A stretch of 64,000 nt of DNA, taken from positions 574,969 to 638,968 of the forward strand of contig NZ_JAPVBL010000002.1 in assembly GCF_026967935.1 (NCBI RefSeq), given 5' to 3'. The notes under the pieces were generated by a model that was not told the DNA's origin, made no database searches, and was given only the letters and a program-made list of their open reading frames with translations. Both the position numbers and the translations under genes were made by a program. Positions 43,149-50,306 of this stretch are shown piece after piece. This stretch comes from Modestobacter sp. VKM Ac-2982 (GTDB lineage: Bacteria; Actinomycetota; Actinomycetes; Mycobacteriales; Geodermatophilaceae). The first letter of the stretch is position 1; each line of letters starts with the position of its first letter.

Positions 43149-43164
43149 TACCCACTAATGGGTA
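43149..43164. promoter_or_regulatory. 16-nt palindrome in AT-rich upstream region
   Basis: TACCCACTAATGGGTA is a perfect palindrome with 6-bp arms, 44 bases upstream of the ATG at 43105. The surrounding ~60 bases (AAAAGTGTAGTAGTTGC) are unusually AT-rich for this window, and a CGTGTCC direct repeat follows. An operator or a replication/iteron-like site is likely. Confidence 0.5.
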
Positions 43165-43269
43165 AAAGTGTAGTAGTTGCTATGTCCCGCCGGTACGTGT
43201 CCTTTATGCCGCTAAAGCGTGTCCGTGCATGTAGTGGACGGCCTCCCACTTCACGCGGACGCTCGCGTT

Positions 43270-43521
43270 ATGGCCTCATCCGCTCCGCGGCACCGCGCAC
43301 CGGCCCTAGCCCGCATCAGCGGCGGCAAGGGGCGGACCGTGCGGCTGCTCGGCCTGCTCCTTGCCGCGGTGGTCATCGCCGTCTTCGGCAGTGCCCTCCC
43401 GAGCATCGCGGCGATGGTCGTCGTGCTGGTCCTGGCGCCCCACGTGCTCGGGGAGATCGACTACGGCCCACTCACGCGGGCGCTGGCCCAGGTGGCGGAC
43501 CTCCTGAAGCAGCAGGAGTGA
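43270..43521 (+). CDS. Small membrane protein (83 aa)
   Basis: ATG 43270. Two hydrophobic segments, VRLLGLLLAAVVIAVFGSAL and IAAMVVVLVLAPHVLGEI, separated by a short turn, with a basic N-terminus (RHRAPALARISGGKGR) and a charged C-terminus. No family recognised. It is the last gene before the right-hand complex repeat. Confidence 0.55.
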   Translation: MASSAPRHRAPALARISGGKGRTVRLLGLLLAAVVIAVFGSALPSIAAMVVVLVLAPHVLGEIDYGPLTRALAQVADLLKQQE

Positions 43522-43545
43522 CCGCCGGGACCGCGGTGCGACGGG

Positions 43546-43674
43546 GTGTCGTTCATCGGACGGCGAGTGTCATTCCGCGGACTGGTCGCGCAGGCAGTGT
43601 CGCCCGTCGGACGGGCACATTAGTGTCGTTCGCAGGAGCCGCCGAGGCGGAACGGCGACACTCTCGCCGGATCC
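43546..43674. repeat. Complex repeat at right end of the ~30 kb segment (att-like; partner at 13433-13522)
   Basis: Contains GTGTCGTTCATCGGACGG at 43546, AGTGTCGCCCGTCGGACGGG at 43596, TAGTGTCGTTCG at 43621, GGCGACACTCTCGCCGGATC ending at 43673. The second half matches the left repeat in the same order and orientation; the first half is an extra, diverged copy of the same unit. It fits attR-like or terminal recombinase-binding sequence. Confidence 0.6.
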
Positions 43675-43994
43675 TGCGCCCGTGTGAAGGCCCGGTGCGA
43701 ACGTCGCCCTCCAGTGAGCGGGGATTTCAGGCAGCCGGATTGTCAGCGCGCAGCTCGAGAACTGAGGGCAGCGGGTCCACGAGACGGCCGCATGGATGCC
43801 GCGATGTCCACACGCGCACCATCGGTGGTGCGCAGTCGTGGGCGGACAACGGCGCCCTTGCCGGCGGTTAGGCAGCGATGCGACGGAACCCGGAGGACCT
43901 GGCTCTCGCCGCCTCCAACGCCGGGGTGTAGGGCACCGGGCCGGCATCCCGCAGTGCTCCATCTCGTCCAGCGTGGTCTCGCCGAGGGCGCCGG
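43675..43994. other. Region without a convincing gene
   Basis: Apart from short frames (for example one beginning MRRNPEDLALAASNAGV at about 43878) nothing recognisable is seen before the end of the zinc-ribbon gene. Confidence 0.3.
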
Positions 43995-45686
43995 TTAGGC
44001 AGACCAGAGCTCGTGTGTCGGGAGATTCCTCTCGGTTCCGTCCTCGCTGTCGTAGTCCGGAGCGCCGAGCCGCGTGATCAGCATGTCCCTCGCCACCGTT
44101 CGGTACTGCTGCGGCGCCGTCTCGGTACGTCCATCGCGTGGTGCCTCCGCTACTGGTTCGGCCCCCAAGCCACGCCACAGAGCGAGGACGGCCTTTTCGG
44201 TGGCCACGGCGTCGGTGTGGGTCAGCCCGGTCCACACGGCGACGAGCTGGTATCCGCGGCGGCACAGATTGTCGATGCGGGCCGGCTGGCTGGCGATACC
44301 CACCTTCACCGCGCCTGCGCGCGAGTGAACGACGAGGTACAGGCGGTCGAAAGCCACGACGCATTCGCCGCAGGGCCCCTGGCCCTGCTGGAGGCTGCCT
44401 GGTGATGGCGCGCACCTGTGCTCGTTCTTACAGATGAGAGGCACCGGTGTGTGGCGGTTGATGTAGGTCGCCCCGGGGGCGAGCTGCGCCCCGAGGGCCG
44501 CTACTCGCGCCAGGAACTCGGTCTCGGCGGCCGCGGGATCGTTGCGAGCGCACTTCTGGCACGGGCCCTGGCCTTGCTGCAGGTGGGCCGGACGAGGAGC
44601 GCAGTCGTGTCCCTTGGCGCAGATCAACCGCACCGGGGTCAGGGTGCCGACGTAGGAGGCGCCGGGGGCCAGCCGGGCACCGAAGGCCGTCACTCTCTCG
44701 AGGAACTCCGTCTTGGCGGCCGAGGGGTCGTTGCGGGCGCACTTCTGGCACGGGCCCTGGCCTTGCTGCAGGTGGGCCGGACGAGGAGCGCAGTCGTGTC
44801 CCTCGGCGCAGATCAACCGCACCGGGGTTCGGTTGTTCACGTAGCAGGCGCCGGGGGCCAGCCGGGCACCGAATCGCTTCACGCGCTTGAGGAAGTCGGC
44901 CTTGGCGACCTGGGAATCTCTCTGGACGCAGGTCGGGCAGGGCCCTTGGCGCTTGAGGCTGGCCGGCCGGGGGGCGCAGCGGTGGCCCCGCCGGCAGATC
45001 AGCTGAACCGGCGTCCGATTGTTGACGTATTTAGCGCCTGGGGCGAGCGTCGCCTTCACCTCGTACACCCGGGCGAGAAACCGGCCCTCGGCGGTCTTCC
45101 GGTCCCTGTCAGCGCAGACAGGGCAGGGCCCCTGGCGCTTCAGACTCGGCGGCAGCGGGGCGCAGCGGTGGCCCCGTCGGCAGATCAGCTGGACCGGGGT
45201 TCGGCTGTTGACGTAGCGGGCGCCGGGGGCGAGCTTCGCCCCCAACTCGTGCACCCGGGCGAGGAACCGGCCCTCGGCGGTCTTCGGGTCCTTACCGCCG
45301 CAGACCACGCAAGGTCCTTGGCGCTTGAGGCTGGCTGGTCGGGGGGCGCACGGATGGCCCAGCTGGCAGATCAGCTTGACCGGGGTGTCGACGTTGATGA
45401 AGCGGGCGCCGGGCGCGAGTTCTGCGCCCCACCTGTCCACTAGGGCGAGGAACGCGGCCTCCACCTTCTCGGCCTGTGCAGGTCGGGCACAGGCCCACCG
45501 AGGGCAGACGCCGCCGCCGCGCAGCACCCCCTCCGGCAGCGGCGCGCAGTTGTGTCCGTTGCGGCAGGTCAGGGGCACCGGGGTCTTGGTGTTGATGTAG
45601 GCCGACCCCGGCTCCGGTACCGCCCCGAGTTCACCGACTCGGGCCCAGAAGGCGGCGGCCGCCTGACGGGCGGAGCGCTTGCGCAT
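43995..45686 (-). CDS. Seven tandem zinc-ribbon units fused to a GIY-YIG-like nuclease domain
   Basis: 563 residues. Seven ~60-residue units follow the pattern FLARVxxLGAxLAPGAxYVN ... TPVxLICxxGHxCAPRPxxL ... GPCxxC, i.e. C-x3-H-x-C and C-x2-C in each, a repeated zinc ribbon like the 'Zn-ribbon' arrays that wrap DNA. The C-terminal ~120 residues are GIY-YIG-like: DRLYLVVHSRAGAVKVGIAS (LYLVV 449-453, KVGI 462-465), Arg 471 and Glu 497. The frame is open two codons upstream into a TAG that separates it from two more units at 45693-46094. ATG 45686 has AGAGGAG only 1 base upstream, an unusual spacing. Probable site-specific nuclease; unproven. Confidence 0.7.
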   Translation of the reverse strand: MRKRSARQAAAAFWARVGELGAVPEPGSAYINTKTPVPLTCRNGHNCAPLPEGVLRGGGVCPRWACARPAQAEKVEAAFLALVDRWGAELAPGARFINVDTPVKLICQLGHPCAPRPASLKRQGPCVVCGGKDPKTAEGRFLARVHELGAKLAPGARYVNSRTPVQLICRRGHRCAPLPPSLKRQGPCPVCADRDRKTAEGRFLARVYEVKATLAPGAKYVNNRTPVQLICRRGHRCAPRPASLKRQGPCPTCVQRDSQVAKADFLKRVKRFGARLAPGACYVNNRTPVRLICAEGHDCAPRPAHLQQGQGPCQKCARNDPSAAKTEFLERVTAFGARLAPGASYVGTLTPVRLICAKGHDCAPRPAHLQQGQGPCQKCARNDPAAAETEFLARVAALGAQLAPGATYINRHTPVPLICKNEHRCAPSPGSLQQGQGPCGECVVAFDRLYLVVHSRAGAVKVGIASQPARIDNLCRRGYQLVAVWTGLTHTDAVATEKAVLALWRGLGAEPVAEAPRDGRTETAPQQYRTVARDMLITRLGAPDYDSEDGTERNLPTHELWSA

Positions 45687-45692
45687 GCTCCT

Positions 45693-46094
45693 CTACACCG
45701 CCTTCCGGCTGTCGGACCGGTTGCAGGCCAGGCACGGCCGCTGGCCCTGCTTCAGGCTGACCGGACGCGGCGCGCACTGGTGGCCCTGCTGGCAGATCAG
45801 CTGCACGGGGGTGTGGGCGTTGACGTAGCGGGCACCGGGTGCCAACTGCGCGTCGAAGGCGGCGACCCGGGCGAGGAATTTGGCCTCGGCGCTGCGCGGG
45901 CTCCTCCGGGCGCAGACCGGGCACAGCCCCTGGCCTTCCTTCAGGTCGATCGGACGCGGAGCGCAGCGGTGGCCCGCACGGCAGATCAGCTGCACCGGGG
46001 CGAGCGGGCCGGCCCACGTCGAGTTAGGGGCGGGGCGGGCTCCGAGTGCAGCGACTCGGGTCCAGAACTCCGCGGCCGTAGGGGAACTCGCCAT
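45693..46094 (-). CDS. Two further zinc-ribbon units, same frame as the downstream gene
   Basis: 133 residues from ATG 46094, with AGAAGGAG 8 bases upstream. Two units of the same repeat: FWTRVAALGARPAPNSTWAG ... LICRAGHRCAPRP ... LCPVC and FLARVAAFDAQLAPGARYVN ... LICQQGHQCAPRP ... PCLAC. It ends at a TAG (45693-45695) that is in frame with, and nine bases before, the start of the next gene. The simplest reading is that one nine-unit gene (43995-46094) was split by a nonsense mutation; readthrough or reinitiation would restore a full product. Confidence 0.7.
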   Translation of the reverse strand: MASSPTAAEFWTRVAALGARPAPNSTWAGPLAPVQLICRAGHRCAPRPIDLKEGQGLCPVCARRSPRSAEAKFLARVAAFDAQLAPGARYVNAHTPVQLICQQGHQCAPRPVSLKQGQRPCLACNRSDSRKAV

Positions 46095-46278
46095 GTCTTG
46101 TCTCCTTCTGTGGGGCGTTGGCTGGTGCCGAAGGAGAATGAGACGGCTCGCGGACAGCAGGACGATCTTTTGACGCCGCACGGGCTGACGCCGCGGAAAC
46201 AGAAACCCGCGTTGACCTGCGGATTCCCAGGGAGGCTCACCCTGTTGGGTAAACATTTTCGGTGCGATCGTCGCGATC

Positions 46279-46551
46279 GTGAAAAACACCCGACGACATT
46301 ATCCGGGGGAGGGGGAATGGTTCGGTTGCTGCACGCTCGCCGGACATAAGTCCAGCTTTGGGCAGCAAGGCCGCTGGTACACGCGACTCGTTGGGGTGGC
46401 GCCGCTGCCCTGCCCCGGCTGCGGAAGTCACGTCGCCTGTACGGACTCGTGCGGGAAATGTGGCCGAACGGAGGGGGTCCGGCGGTTTCGTCGACGCGCT
46501 GCGTCGACGAAACGACTCATCCCTGCGCTGCGTCCTGGGCTTCGAGAGTGA
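46279..46551 (+). CDS. Small zinc-ribbon-like protein, possibly altered at its 3' end
   Basis: 90 codons from GTG 46279. The product includes EWFGCCTLAGHKSSFGQQGR and CPGCGSHVACTDSCGKCGRT, giving two to three Cys pairs. The last ~25 residues are Arg-rich and encoded by the palindrome at 46485-46513 and its flank, so the natural C-terminus may have been replaced. It is divergent from the zinc-ribbon-array gene. Confidence 0.45.
   Translation: MKNTRRHYPGEGEWFGCCTLAGHKSSFGQQGRWYTRLVGVAPLPCPGCGSHVACTDSCGKCGRTEGVRRFRRRAASTKRLIPALRPGLRE
46485..46513. repeat. 29-nt palindrome, copy 2
   Basis: GTTTCGTCGACG and CGTCGACGAAAC are perfect 12-bp complementary arms around CGCTG. The first copy is at 1558-1586; outer arms are identical and the centre differs. 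It lies inside the end of a small reading frame. Confidence 0.75.
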
Positions 46552-46993
46552 CGAAATGATCCCGGGCGGAGGCGCCCCGGGCCGGCCGGTTCTGGGCGGG
46601 GAACGTCCGATGTTCGATGGTCGGGAGGACCATGTGGGCTACGTCCGCTACCGGTTCGGCGAACTTGGCGGTGTCGCCACACGTCCTCTCGCGAGGCACC
46701 AGACGGTGTAAACGGGCGGGAACGGCCTTATGTGGTGTCGAACTGCCACAGGTAGACAGCCATCCACCGTGGCTGAGCGGTGCGGGCCCGCCACCGCGGC
46801 GGGGCAAGCGGAGACGTTCCTCTGGTCGCGGCTGGTGACTTTCGCAGTCTTTGCAGAACCGGCCCTGCGCGTTCTCCACCTGAGTGCTGAGCCAGTCCTC
46901 AAAGTGCGCAGATAGCTGTCCGGACGAGTCGTGAAATGTAGAGGTATCGGCGGACGGCTGCGTCCCTGACGGCGATCCTTCGCTCGAGTCCAC
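46517..46993 (-). CDS. Doubtful hypothetical protein
   Basis: 158 codons from 46993. The middle reads FEDWLSTQVENAQGRFCKDC and looks coding, but the rest has high Pro/Arg bias and no family; several frames compete here. Kept only because the region otherwise has no gene from 46552 to 47163. Confidence 0.2.
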   Translation of the reverse strand: MDSSEGSPSGTQPSADTSTFHDSSGQLSAHFEDWLSTQVENAQGRFCKDCESHQPRPEERLRLPRRGGGPAPLSHGGWLSTCGSSTPHKAVPARLHRLVPRERTCGDTAKFAEPVADVAHMVLPTIEHRTFPAQNRPARGASARDHFVTLEAQDAAQG

Positions 46994-47163
46994 CCCGCCG
47001 GCGAATGATCACAGAGCCCCGGTCATCGCCGAATCCGCGCAGCACCGTGCGCGAACCGTGTGCTGATGTGTTTTCGCCGGCTCGCAATGGCGCGCTGCTG
47101 GCGCCGGTTGGCGTATCGAGGGCCCGCGAGAGGGAAACGGGTTTCTGCGAGAACGAGCTCGCG

Positions 47164-47385
47164 TCAGGCTCCGTGTGCCGCTTCGGGGGGCTCGGCCTCC
47201 GTCATCCGTCTTTCCCTGGCGCGGCGGTTCCGCACGTCGAGCTCGTACAGGTGGAGCTCCCGGTCCAACGCGACCAGGAACTCTTCTCCGTCGATGTAGC
47301 CCTGGTCGAGCCCTTCCTCGACGATGCGGCGCGCTCGCTGCATGCCGTCGACGACACCATCTTCGAACGCGGCGAGCCCACTCAC
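47164..47385 (-). CDS. Small hypothetical protein (73 aa)
   Basis: ATG 47385 overlaps the stop of the ParB-like gene by four bases, so it is co-translated. Acidic, helical product (FEDGVVDGMQRARRIVEEGL; DQGYIDGEEFLVALDRELHL). No recognised domain; probably a partner of the ParB-like protein. Confidence 0.6.
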   Translation of the reverse strand: MSGLAAFEDGVVDGMQRARRIVEEGLDQGYIDGEEFLVALDRELHLYELDVRNRRARERRMTEAEPPEAAHGA

Positions 47386-48224
47386 GCCCTGAGTATGCCG
47401 TCACTCGCAGGCGGTGGGTGCTGCCGCGCCGGGGCGGACGGCCCGGTGCCCCTTCCCCCGCCCAACGGCGTGGCTGAACCGGCCGGACTTCTGCGGCGGT
47501 GGCGGAGGACAGCGGCGCGGCCGGCGTGCAACAGGCGCGAGATCGCTCGCCTCACCAGCTTTAGGACTCGACGCGGCAGGCGGAGACGACGTTGCTTCGC
47601 CACGTAGGTGGGCGTGGGCAGCGTGCGTCGCACGGCAGCCACCGTTGTGGGCGAGAGGCCAACGCGGCGCGCGACTTCGGCGTTAGACAGGTTTGGGTTC
47701 AGTGAGAGCGTGCGCGCGGCTTCGGCGCGCCGTTGCGAACGGTCCATCGGATGACGGGAGCCGTCACGACCGATGCGAGCGTCCAGGTGCGGCGGCGCCG
47801 CACCTGGACGCTTCTGCTGGGCGCGTGCGCGGCGGATCGTGGCCTCGTGGACGCCGGTCAGCTCTGCGATCCGACGGTTGCTCCACTCCGGGTGGAGCTC
47901 GAGAATGCGTCGAGCGGCCCCCGCCCGTTGGCGGGAGGACAGCGGGAGTCCGTGGCTGGCATTGTTCGCCACCGCGCGGAGCCAGCCGCTCGTCTCGTCC
48001 TCGGCCCACTCGACGGGCAGTTCCCCTCGGCCTGCCGCCTTCGCGGCTAGCACACGCATGTGCCCATCAAGCACTCGCCTCGTCGGGCGGTGAACCAGAA
48101 TGGGCGGGACGCGGTCGATGACCGCCGTCAAGATGCGGACGTGCTCTTCACTCGGTCGACGCAGTGCCGCAGACAGGTCGAGGGTGTCGAGCTCGACCGT
48201 GGACGTCAGTGACCTTTGGATCAT
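47382..48224 (-). CDS. ParB/StrR-like DNA-binding protein
   Basis: 280 residues from ATG 48224. The N-terminal ~90 residues, VRILTAVIDRVPPILVHRPT and RRVLDGHMRVLAAKAAGRGE, are a ParB/sulfiredoxin-fold domain (GxxR region changed to GHMR). An HTH follows (LSSRQRAGAARRILELHPEW; SNRRIAELTGVHEATIRRAR) and a second HTH (LSNAEVARRVGLSPTTVAAV). The end is basic and low complexity. This is the architecture of StrR-like transcription regulators as well as partition proteins; without a ParA nearby, a regulator is more likely. Confidence 0.7.
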   Translation of the reverse strand: MIQRSLTSTVELDTLDLSAALRRPSEEHVRILTAVIDRVPPILVHRPTRRVLDGHMRVLAAKAAGRGELPVEWAEDETSGWLRAVANNASHGLPLSSRQRAGAARRILELHPEWSNRRIAELTGVHEATIRRARAQQKRPGAAPPHLDARIGRDGSRHPMDRSQRRAEAARTLSLNPNLSNAEVARRVGLSPTTVAAVRRTLPTPTYVAKQRRLRLPRRVLKLVRRAISRLLHAGRAAVLRHRRRSPAGSATPLGGGRGTGPSAPARQHPPPASDGILRA

Positions 48225-48352
48225 GGCCGGACGGTGCGTAGGCCCGACGTGGAAGCATTCGGCCTGGGCCCACGTCCGACGTCATCGGTTGCGGACGGTG
48301 CAGTGCGGCCCACCTGGCGGGTGGCTCGTCGCATGTGAGCCACCGCATGTCC

Positions 48353-48958
48353 TCAAGAGCCGCTGCCCGCCGGTGCTGTGGGGGCAGTGATGACCGTCCC
48401 GTCTCCCGGCGTTGAACGGTTCACGGCGCAGCGGTCGCAGTCACAGTCCCAGCCGTCGATGGACGCGCAGCCGTCGCAGTACACGCCTGGTGTGGCGGAG
48501 TGCAGCACCGTCCAGTCCTCGACGCGGCCGCAGTCCTCGCACATGCCGAGGTTCGTGTCGTCGAGGTCGGGGCCGCGAAGCAGGCTGAAGGCGGGTCGGT
48601 AGATCCACGGGTCGAGCGCGGCTTGCGTCCGCACGTAGCCCGGGTCGCAGCCGCAAGGCGGGTGACCGAACTGGCCACCAGCGTCGTTCCAACAGTCGTA
48701 GCACACGGCCATGGGATGCCAGGTGTCAGCGCCATGCGTGCCGGGGCTCTCGTCGAGGTCCTTCTTGCACACGTCGCAGGTGTGGTCTGCGCCGTCACTG
48801 ACATAGGGATTCGCTGTTCGGCGGACAATCGGGGACTCAGTAATGGCCGCTGAGTCTTTGCGCGGCGGATGACTGGGGCCTTGAGTGGGGCGGGTGCTCG
48901 TTGGTTCTCCACCTTTCTGACGTAAGTGACCGGTCTGGAAGATGCGTGCGGGCCGCAT
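48353..48958 (-). CDS. Cysteine-rich, zinc-binding-like hypothetical protein
   Basis: 201 residues as read from 48958; an internal start is possible because the first ~45 residues are low quality. Several Cys pairs: CDVCKKDLD, CYDCWNDAG, CGCDPGYV, CEDCGRVEDW, CDGCASIDGWDCDCDRC. At least three zinc ribbons are likely. A conserved HSATPGVYCDGC stretch suggests a treble-clef unit. No family recognised. Confidence 0.55.
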   Translation of the reverse strand: MRPARIFQTGHLRQKGGEPTSTRPTQGPSHPPRKDSAAITESPIVRRTANPYVSDGADHTCDVCKKDLDESPGTHGADTWHPMAVCYDCWNDAGGQFGHPPCGCDPGYVRTQAALDPWIYRPAFSLLRGPDLDDTNLGMCEDCGRVEDWTVLHSATPGVYCDGCASIDGWDCDCDRCAVNRSTPGDGTVITAPTAPAGSGS

Positions 48959-49006
48959 GGAAAGTGACTGATTCGGGCTCGCCGGGAAATGAACTGCGTG
49001 AACTGG

Positions 49007-49306
49007 TCAATCACCATCGGCGACGGCCTTCCTGCTCACGATCCGGGGAGGCGTCTGTCGAATGCGGGGGCGCGGGGTTCGTTCGATACGGACCACGGGT
49101 GTGGTCTCGTGAATCTGGGGCAGCTGGCCGTCCGCCTGTGGCCGTAGCTGGACTTGCATCCGGTAGCCGAGGACGGGCTCGGGCCAGCTCAGCAACGCGA
49201 AGGGCTGACCGTCTCGTCGCATGTCGGCCCCTTGGTGACGGAGCCGGACCCCGGTCATGGACCGTGGGTCGAACTCGTACACCGCGCCGATGGTGACCAC
49301 CCGCAT
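49007..49306 (-). CDS. Hypothetical protein (99 aa)
   Basis: ATG 49306. The first two thirds (TIGAVYEFDPRSMTGVRLRH; FALLSWPEPVLGYRMQVQLR) look like a compact beta domain; the tail is Arg/Pro-rich. No recognised family. Confidence 0.45.
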   Translation of the reverse strand: MRVVTIGAVYEFDPRSMTGVRLRHQGADMRRDGQPFALLSWPEPVLGYRMQVQLRPQADGQLPQIHETTPVVRIERTPRPRIRQTPPRIVSRKAVADGD

Positions 49307-49623
49307 CGGCCGTCCTGCGGCGGGTGCGGCTTCAGGCGTCGACGGGAGCTGGCTGTGGGTCAGGCGCGTTGGCTGTGTCCTGGTACTGCGCGCGGCGAGT
49401 GCGGCGCGTGCGCCGCGCTGGGGTGGGCGGGATCAGTCATGGTTCTCCTCGGTCGTTGTGTCGGTCGGCGACCTGTGGGCGCTGCCGGCAGCGCCCAGGG
49501 GCGGCGGAAATGCGGGTTCTGCCGGATGGCAGGGGTGCAGGGAGGTCGTCTTGTGGGCCGCCGTCGGTGCCGGCCCGTTGGTCTGCGGGCGGCGGCGAGC
49601 CATGCCCAGTGCCACCTGCTGCA
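49307..49623. other. Intergenic stretch with one 26-codon frame
   Basis: On the minus strand ATG 49440 (preceded by GAGGAGAACC) gives MTDPAHPSAAHAPHSPRAVP and soon stops. Nothing else recognisable besides the palindrome at 49477-49496. Confidence 0.3.
49477..49496. repeat. 20-bp perfect palindrome GGGCGCTGCCGGCAGCGCCC
   Basis: A perfect GC-only palindrome between two minus-strand genes. A short reading frame with a good ribosome-binding site (start 49440) follows on the minus strand. It may be an operator or part of a terminator. Confidence 0.5.
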
Positions 49624-49663
49624 TCGGAGGCCAACGCCAGGGCGTCCTGGCGTCGGCCTCCGA
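49624..49663. terminator. 18-bp stem hairpin after the 49675-50178 gene
   Basis: TCGGAGGCCAACGCCAGG and CCTGGCGTCGGCCTCCGA form an 18-bp stem with one mismatch and a 4-base loop, 12 bases after the stop of the minus-strand gene. A strong GC-rich hairpin in this position is a likely transcription terminator. Confidence 0.7.
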
Positions 49664-49674
49664 CCCTGACCGTC

Positions 49675-50178
49675 CTATCCGGCGGCGGCCTGTGCTGCCT
49701 GTGCCGCCATCAGCAGGTCCTCGTCCGGGAGGCGGATGTCCGCGTCCCACGTCCTGTGCGGCGCGCAGATCGCGGCCAGCACCTGGGCGGCTGCTCGCGT
49801 CATCTGTGTGGCCGAGAGGAGCGCTTCCTCCAGCTGCTGGGCCTGGTGCCGGGCTTCCTGAAATGCCGCGGCCTTGGCCGCGGGCGTGCTCAGGCGGGTC
49901 ATGTCCCGGCGTGTCGTGGCCCAGGAGAGGGTGCCGTCGCGGAGGACGCGGTGGTCGAGAGCCATCATGCGGAAGTCCCGGGCCGTCTTCACGAACACGT
50001 CGTAGACCCCGTGGGCGCGGATGAAGTGCACGTTCAGCACTTCCCGCTTGGTCAGCCAGCGATGCTGCTGCCGCTGTTCCCACTGGGTCTGGACGAGCAC
50101 CCGCAGCTGTTCCGCCAAAGCCTCCTCGCTGGGCTGGGTGGTTGGGTCGGTGCTCCCTGTGGCTTCGTCGGTGGTCAT
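49675..50178 (-). CDS. Hypothetical helical protein (167 aa)
   Basis: ATG 50178, encoded directly downstream of the tRNA-proximal recombinase gene on the same strand (128 bases). Product has an HTH-like start (LTKREVLNVHFIRAHGVYDV) and long helices (KAAAFQEARHQAQQLEEALL). No recognised family; its position suggests an accessory factor of the recombinase or a first cargo gene. Confidence 0.55.
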   Translation of the reverse strand: MTTDEATGSTDPTTQPSEEALAEQLRVLVQTQWEQRQQHRWLTKREVLNVHFIRAHGVYDVFVKTARDFRMMALDHRVLRDGTLSWATTRRDMTRLSTPAAKAAAFQEARHQAQQLEEALLSATQMTRAAAQVLAAICAPHRTWDADIRLPDEDLLMAAQAAQAAAG

Positions 50179-50306
50179 GCCCCCGACGGTGTTGAGCAGC
50201 CGGGGGCCGGCATTCGTCCCGGTGACCCTGTCGGGTGAGCTGCGGTGCGGTACCCCACGCACGCCGCCACGACACCGATGGGACTGGGCGCAGCACCGGC
50301 CGACGA

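Noticed and set aside
43570-44415. 281-codon minus-strand frame across the right repeat
   Set aside because: Arg/Pro-rich with no domain; overlaps the repeat and the real zinc-ribbon gene in another frame.
47382-48224. Plasmid partition ParB with ParA
   Set aside because: No ParA-like ATPase and no parS-like array is seen; a StrR-like regulator explains the domains equally well.
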